Source: an uncultured Candidatus Udaeobacter sp. (GTDB lineage: Bacteria > Verrucomicrobiota > Verrucomicrobiia > Chthoniobacterales > UBA10450). Taken from it: 24,127 nucleotides of DNA. Of the stretch, positions 21,728 to 24,127 are shown in pieces. The first letter of the stretch is position 1; each line of letters opens with the position of its first letter. The DNA is taken from NCBI GenBank assembly GCA_955652245.1, contig CATPAV010000154.1, forward strand, positions 1 to 24,127, read 5' to 3'. Below the pieces are notes generated by a model. That model saw only the letters and a program-made list of their open reading frames with translations. It had not been told where the DNA came from and searched no databases. The position numbers and the translations under genes were made by a program.

Positions 21728-22768
21728 TCAGTCCGGCCAAATCAGAAGTCGCATCAGTCGTCGGCCGTATTCGGTGAGATGCGCGCCCTGCCCTCGACCG
21801 GATATTTCGTCGCGTGTGAGATAGGAATAATCGATTGGGCTCGTTTTGACGTAACTCAGTTCTGGCTGCGTCACATGTTTGGCGCTTGGTTCTATTTTCA
21901 GTGGCAAGCCCGAGCGCGCGAATGAAACTTCCCACGACGATTTCTCGCTTCGACTGCTGCCCGCCAGCATCCAGGGATAAAGTCTCGGCAGCTCAAAGTG
22001 CGACGATTTTGGCAGCGTCACTTTGTAAAATGTCTCCTCGTCATTGAGGAATTCTGGAATTGTGAGCGAAGGATTTCTGTGGAGTGCGAGATAGAGCCGT
22101 GCGATATCGAGACCGGCAAGGTTGATGCCGTTGTAAATGCCATTGTGATTGGGATCGTTTTTGAAGAATGCGTCGTGCCACGCTTCGAATCGATGGCTGA
22201 GCATCAGATTCAATTCCAAGTGGAGATGGGCACGCGCCTGATTTAAGCCCGTGCCGGTGTAACCCATCACGGCGATTCGCTGGCCGCGTCGCACGGATTC
22301 GCCTGGCTGCACCGCGACTGAACTTAGATGCCCATACAAGCTGTAATAGTTTGAGCCGGCCCACCGGTGCTCTATCACGATGTACTTTCCATAGTTAGAG
22401 TAGCCGGGCACGAGGTTCGTATGCACCACTTTGCCATCCGCAATGGCGCACACGTCATCAAGCGGCTCGCTGCGGGCATCACGGCGCAGAGGTCGAATGT
22501 CGATTCCTTCGTGGAAGCGGGTGTAAACGGTACCTGCCGATGTCTCGACGGGATCACGCACAAACCCGTATTGGCCACCTTCCCACGGCGTTGATTTCAC
22601 TCCTTTATAATTGCGCTCAATATATTGGTAGAACGCAGAACCGCCGCCGGAGAAAAGAGCGTCGTTGTCCGTTGGAAGCACGAGATCGAGAACGGATCGC
22701 TCGGTCTGGGCCATCATCGAGAAATGCGAAAGAATGACGAGCGCACCCGCCGCAGCAAATAATCGCAT
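21728..22768 (-). CDS. Secreted M23-family (LytM-like) metallopeptidase
   Basis: A 346-residue protein with an N-terminal signal peptide (about residues 1-20, ALVILSHFSMMAQ). A LytM/M23 domain spans about 75-195. The zinc and catalytic residues are visible: HEGID (His86, Asp90), YGHLS with His147, and AHLHLELN with His181 and His183. M23 enzymes cut peptidoglycan cross-links in the periplasm, or act as inactive activators of amidases. Here all four expected residues are intact, so activity is plausible. The C-terminal 140 residues match no motif I recognise. The gene lies 6 bp downstream of a small secreted-protein gene on the same strand, so the two are probably one operon. It is convergent with mogA, with a 37-bp gap. 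Confidence 0.92.
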   Translation of the reverse strand: MRLFAAAGALVILSHFSMMAQTERSVLDLVLPTDNDALFSGGGSAFYQYIERNYKGVKSTPWEGGQYGFVRDPVETSAGTVYTRFHEGIDIRPLRRDARSEPLDDVCAIADGKVVHTNLVPGYSNYGKYIVIEHRWAGSNYYSLYGHLSSVAVQPGESVRRGQRIAVMGYTGTGLNQARAHLHLELNLMLSHRFEAWHDAFFKNDPNHNGIYNGINLAGLDIARLYLALHRNPSLTIPEFLNDEETFYKVTLPKSSHFELPRLYPWMLAGSSRSEKSSWEVSFARSGLPLKIEPSAKHVTQPELSYVKTSPIDYSYLTRDEISGRGQGAHLTEYGRRLMRLLIWPD

Positions 22769-22774
22769 GGCCGA

Positions 22775-23242
22775 TTATCGCTTGCGCTGGCCAAGCAACT
22801 GCCAATCTTTTTTCATCAAGGTAACGTCGGCCGCAGTCAGTCCGGAAGCGATGTAGATTTTTCCGTCGGAAACGCGCTTGTCGATTTCAAGCTCCGTGAT
22901 TGGCCGCCCATTGATGATTACAAAAAGTAAACTGCCCCGGCGCTCGATGCTTAAAGTGTCGAGCGCGATTCGACCGTGCTCATCGAGTTGAAACAGCGCG
23001 CCATAAGTTCCGTTTGCCGCCGGATAAGGGTAAAACCCGATGACATCCTGTTCCGAAATGCGCGGTATCTTTTCAATCGCAACATCTTTCCCGGAGAGCT
23101 GGGCGCGTACGGATGTAGAAAAGACCGCGGTATCTTGCGGATTCCCCTGCGCATGCACGCGGAAAATGCAATGTCGCTCTTTCGCAATGGCGGCCGGTAG
23201 CGCCAGAAGCAGCGAGAACGCGAACGCGCAGAGAGTCTTCAT
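22775..23242 (-). CDS. Small secreted protein of unknown function
   Basis: 155 residues from ATG 23242, chosen because a clean signal peptide (MKTLCAFAFSLLLALPAAIA) begins there. An upstream frame to 23416 has no family support and overlaps the divergent gene. The mature part contains FRVHAQGNPQDTAVFSTSV, LFQLDEHGRIALDTLS and FVIINGRPITELEIDKRV followed by DGKIYIASGLTAADVTLMKK. The last strings look somewhat like the P1-type repeat of SecD ('NGK.I..P.I...I..G...ISG.FT..EA'), but this is only a visual similarity with low confidence. It is expected to be periplasmic, and it is translated just ahead of the M23 peptidase gene (6-bp gap), so the two products may work together. Confidence 0.8.
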   Translation of the reverse strand: MKTLCAFAFSLLLALPAAIAKERHCIFRVHAQGNPQDTAVFSTSVRAQLSGKDVAIEKIPRISEQDVIGFYPYPAANGTYGALFQLDEHGRIALDTLSIERRGSLLFVIINGRPITELEIDKRVSDGKIYIASGLTAADVTLMKKDWQLLGQRKR

Positions 23243-23296
23243 GCCGATTGATAAAGAGTTTGACAGGATTTGCAACGTTTGCTGTTTAACCCGCTC
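23243..23296. promoter_or_regulatory. Compact divergent promoter region
   Basis: These 54 bp separate two divergent start codons. On the plus strand TTGACA (23260-23265) is a perfect -35-like box with only a weak -10 candidate (TTTAAC, 23285-23290, 19-base spacer). On the minus strand TTGCAA (23275-23270), a 16-base spacer and TATCAA (23253-23248) form a possible promoter ending five bases before the ATG at 23242. That would mean a leaderless or near-leaderless transcript. Both readings rest on box similarity only. Confidence 0.3.
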
Positions 23297-23827
23297 ATGA
23301 AGCAACGCGTTATTTTGCTTGTTCTGCTCTTTGCGATTATCGGGCGCAGCCTCGCACAGGACACCGCGCCTACGGCAACGCCGCGCAGACGCAGTTGGCT
23401 GGCGCGCATGCTCCATCCCTTTTCTTCCGAACCGATTCCCCAGTACAAAGATCCCCGATTGCGCGGACTGGCGGTCGGCTTGCAGATTACCCCGCAGACC
23501 GTAAAACTCTCAGAGGTCCGCCAACTCGGGATCAAAGTAACGTTGACAAATCAATCCAAGCGTCCCGTTACGCTCGAATTTCCGACAAACCAGCGGATCG
23601 AGATTTATTTAAGGAATTCTGCCGGGAATATGCTGACAACATGGTCCAACAATCACGCCATTACAGAAACACCAGGAACGGTTTTAATTAATCCGCAAGA
23701 GCACGTCGAATACGACGAAACGATTGCGACCCGCGATCTCACCCCAAATAAAGTTTTCATTGCCGAGGCTTTCTTTCCCAAATATCCGGAGCTGCGAATC
23801 CGGCAAAAATTCCTTGCCGTGCCGTGA
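23297..23827 (+). CDS. Secreted BsuPI-domain protein
   Basis: 176 residues from ATG 23297. A TTG at 23270 is an alternative but would precede the signal peptide MKQRVILLVLLFAIIGRSLAQ by nine residues. After a short basic Pro/Arg linker, the region from about residue 65 to the end forms a BsuPI domain (the intracellular proteinase inhibitor fold, an immunoglobulin-like beta sandwich). It is visible as LGIKVTLTNQSKRPVTLEFPTNQRIEIYLRNSAG, TTWSNNHAIT, then INPQEHVEYDETIATRDLTPNKVFIAEAFF. The domain occurs in many exported proteins without known inhibitor function, so protease inhibition is not asserted. Its stop shares a base with the ATG of the following PHP gene (TGATG), so they are likely coupled. 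Confidence 0.85.
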   Translation: MKQRVILLVLLFAIIGRSLAQDTAPTATPRRRSWLARMLHPFSSEPIPQYKDPRLRGLAVGLQITPQTVKLSEVRQLGIKVTLTNQSKRPVTLEFPTNQRIEIYLRNSAGNMLTTWSNNHAITETPGTVLINPQEHVEYDETIATRDLTPNKVFIAEAFFPKYPELRIRQKFLAVP

Positions 23828-24127
23828 TGACGGGAGGAAATGGAGTAGTGGGTTCTGCCACGTCTTCAACACTTCAACACTCCAACACTTCAACACTCCT
23901 CTTTTCCGATTATCACACTCACCCCCAGGGACATCGGGTGCAGCGTTACATACAGGCGCTGCTGCAGCCATGGGCGGATTCGGCGCACAAAATGGCGTTA
24001 AGCGAGGTCGCTTTTACCGATCACGATCGTTATCATGCCGGAATCGACTTCGATGAAATCGATCGGTTGCGTGAAAAAAATGCCGATCTAAAAATCCGTG
24101 CCGGCATCGAGCTGGACAACGATCCGA
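23827..24127 (+). CDS. PHP-domain phosphatase, N-terminal part (runs past the window end)
   Basis: The frame is open from ATG 23827 to the window edge, 100 complete codons. The first 23 or so residues (MTGGNGVVGSATSSTLQ, then HSNTSTLL) are repeat-derived. A GTG at 23848 is an alternative start inside the same stretch. The PHP core then begins: FSDYHTHPQGHR, LSEVAFTDHDRYHAG, RAGIELDNDP. These give the first His motif, the TDHD motif and a GIELD motif, as in histidinol-phosphatase-like (HisJ/HisK) PHP proteins. The remaining metal motifs lie outside the window. Its ATG overlaps the BsuPI stop by one base. It differs from the PHP protein at 3924-4649 in its first motif, so the two are not close copies. 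Confidence 0.88.
   Translation, partial: MTGGNGVVGSATSSTLQHSNTSTLLFSDYHTHPQGHRVQRYIQALLQPWADSAHKMALSEVAFTDHDRYHAGIDFDEIDRLREKNADLKIRAGIELDNDP
23865..23896 (+). repeat. Four tandem TYCAACAC octamers within the start of the PHP gene
   Basis: TTCAACAC, TTCAACAC, TCCAACAC and TTCAACAC run head to tail over 32 bases. This is the same unit number and length as at 21178-21209. A GGAG-rich stretch upstream (23834-23845) is a faint counterpart of the left arm seen there, but the pairing is much poorer. Confidence 0.75.

Noticed and set aside
23243..23416. Extended N-terminus of the secreted protein to 23416
   Set aside because: It would overlap the divergent BsuPI gene and bury the signal peptide. 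The ATG at 23242 starts a clean signal peptide.
23684..23971. Minus-strand open frame of 95 codons with GVLKCWSVEVLK
   Set aside because: It is the reverse reading of the octamer repeat plus the antisense of two genes. The repeat has no stops in any frame, so it makes spurious open frames.

Overview
The window looks like a chromosomal segment from a Gram-negative bacterium of about mid-50s percent GC. I infer Verrucomicrobiota, perhaps the Chthoniobacterales / Udaeobacter neighbourhood. The reasons are the diderm gene content (LPS-type glycosyltransferases, a lipid flippase, lipoproteins), the mix of housekeeping genes, and intergenic spaces full of small palindromic and octamer repeats. This placement was not tested by any search. 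No rRNA, tRNA, CRISPR array, prophage or insertion sequence was seen.

Layout: (1) 1-849, the 3' end of a glycogen branching enzyme gene. (2) 990-4649, minus strand: xseA, ruvB, a DUF1330 protein and a PHP-domain phosphoesterase. (3) 4747-10141, an envelope-glycan block: an MsbA-like ABC exporter, a GT9 heptosyltransferase-type enzyme and a GT4 enzyme on the minus strand, then a WaaG-like GT4 enzyme on the plus strand. (4) 10090-11784, minus strand: a STAS protein, a HAD phosphatase and an FHA protein with a C-terminal membrane anchor. (5) 11907-16920, plus strand: lepA, lepB, a polytopic membrane protein of unknown function and a squalene/phytoene synthase family gene, packed like an operon. 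(6) 17112-19609: a glycine-zipper lipoprotein (+), a UbiD-family decarboxylase (-) and a BamE-like, Tyr/Pro-rich lipoprotein (-). (7) 19684-21690: a molybdenum cofactor operon, moaA-moaC-mogA. (8) 21728-24127: an M23 peptidase and a small secreted protein (-), then a BsuPI-domain protein and the start of a second PHP-domain gene (+).

The strongest anomaly is an in-frame TAA in moaA at 20536-20538. The reading frame continues after it for 48 codons of recognisable MoaA C-terminus, ending in the family's Gly-Gly tail, and abuts moaC. The gene is therefore either freshly broken, mis-sequenced, or read through.

The second theme is intergenic structure. A four-unit octamer repeat (TYCAACAC type) lies at the extreme 5' ends of both mogA and the last PHP gene and is translated as part of each frame. 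Several small palindromes sit at or over stop codons (2348-2366, 4696-4747, 7648-7735, 11265-11292) and share sub-motifs such as GCTACAGT, so they look like one or two dispersed repeat families. No obviously new multi-gene system is visible. The coding content is mostly ordinary housekeeping and envelope biogenesis.
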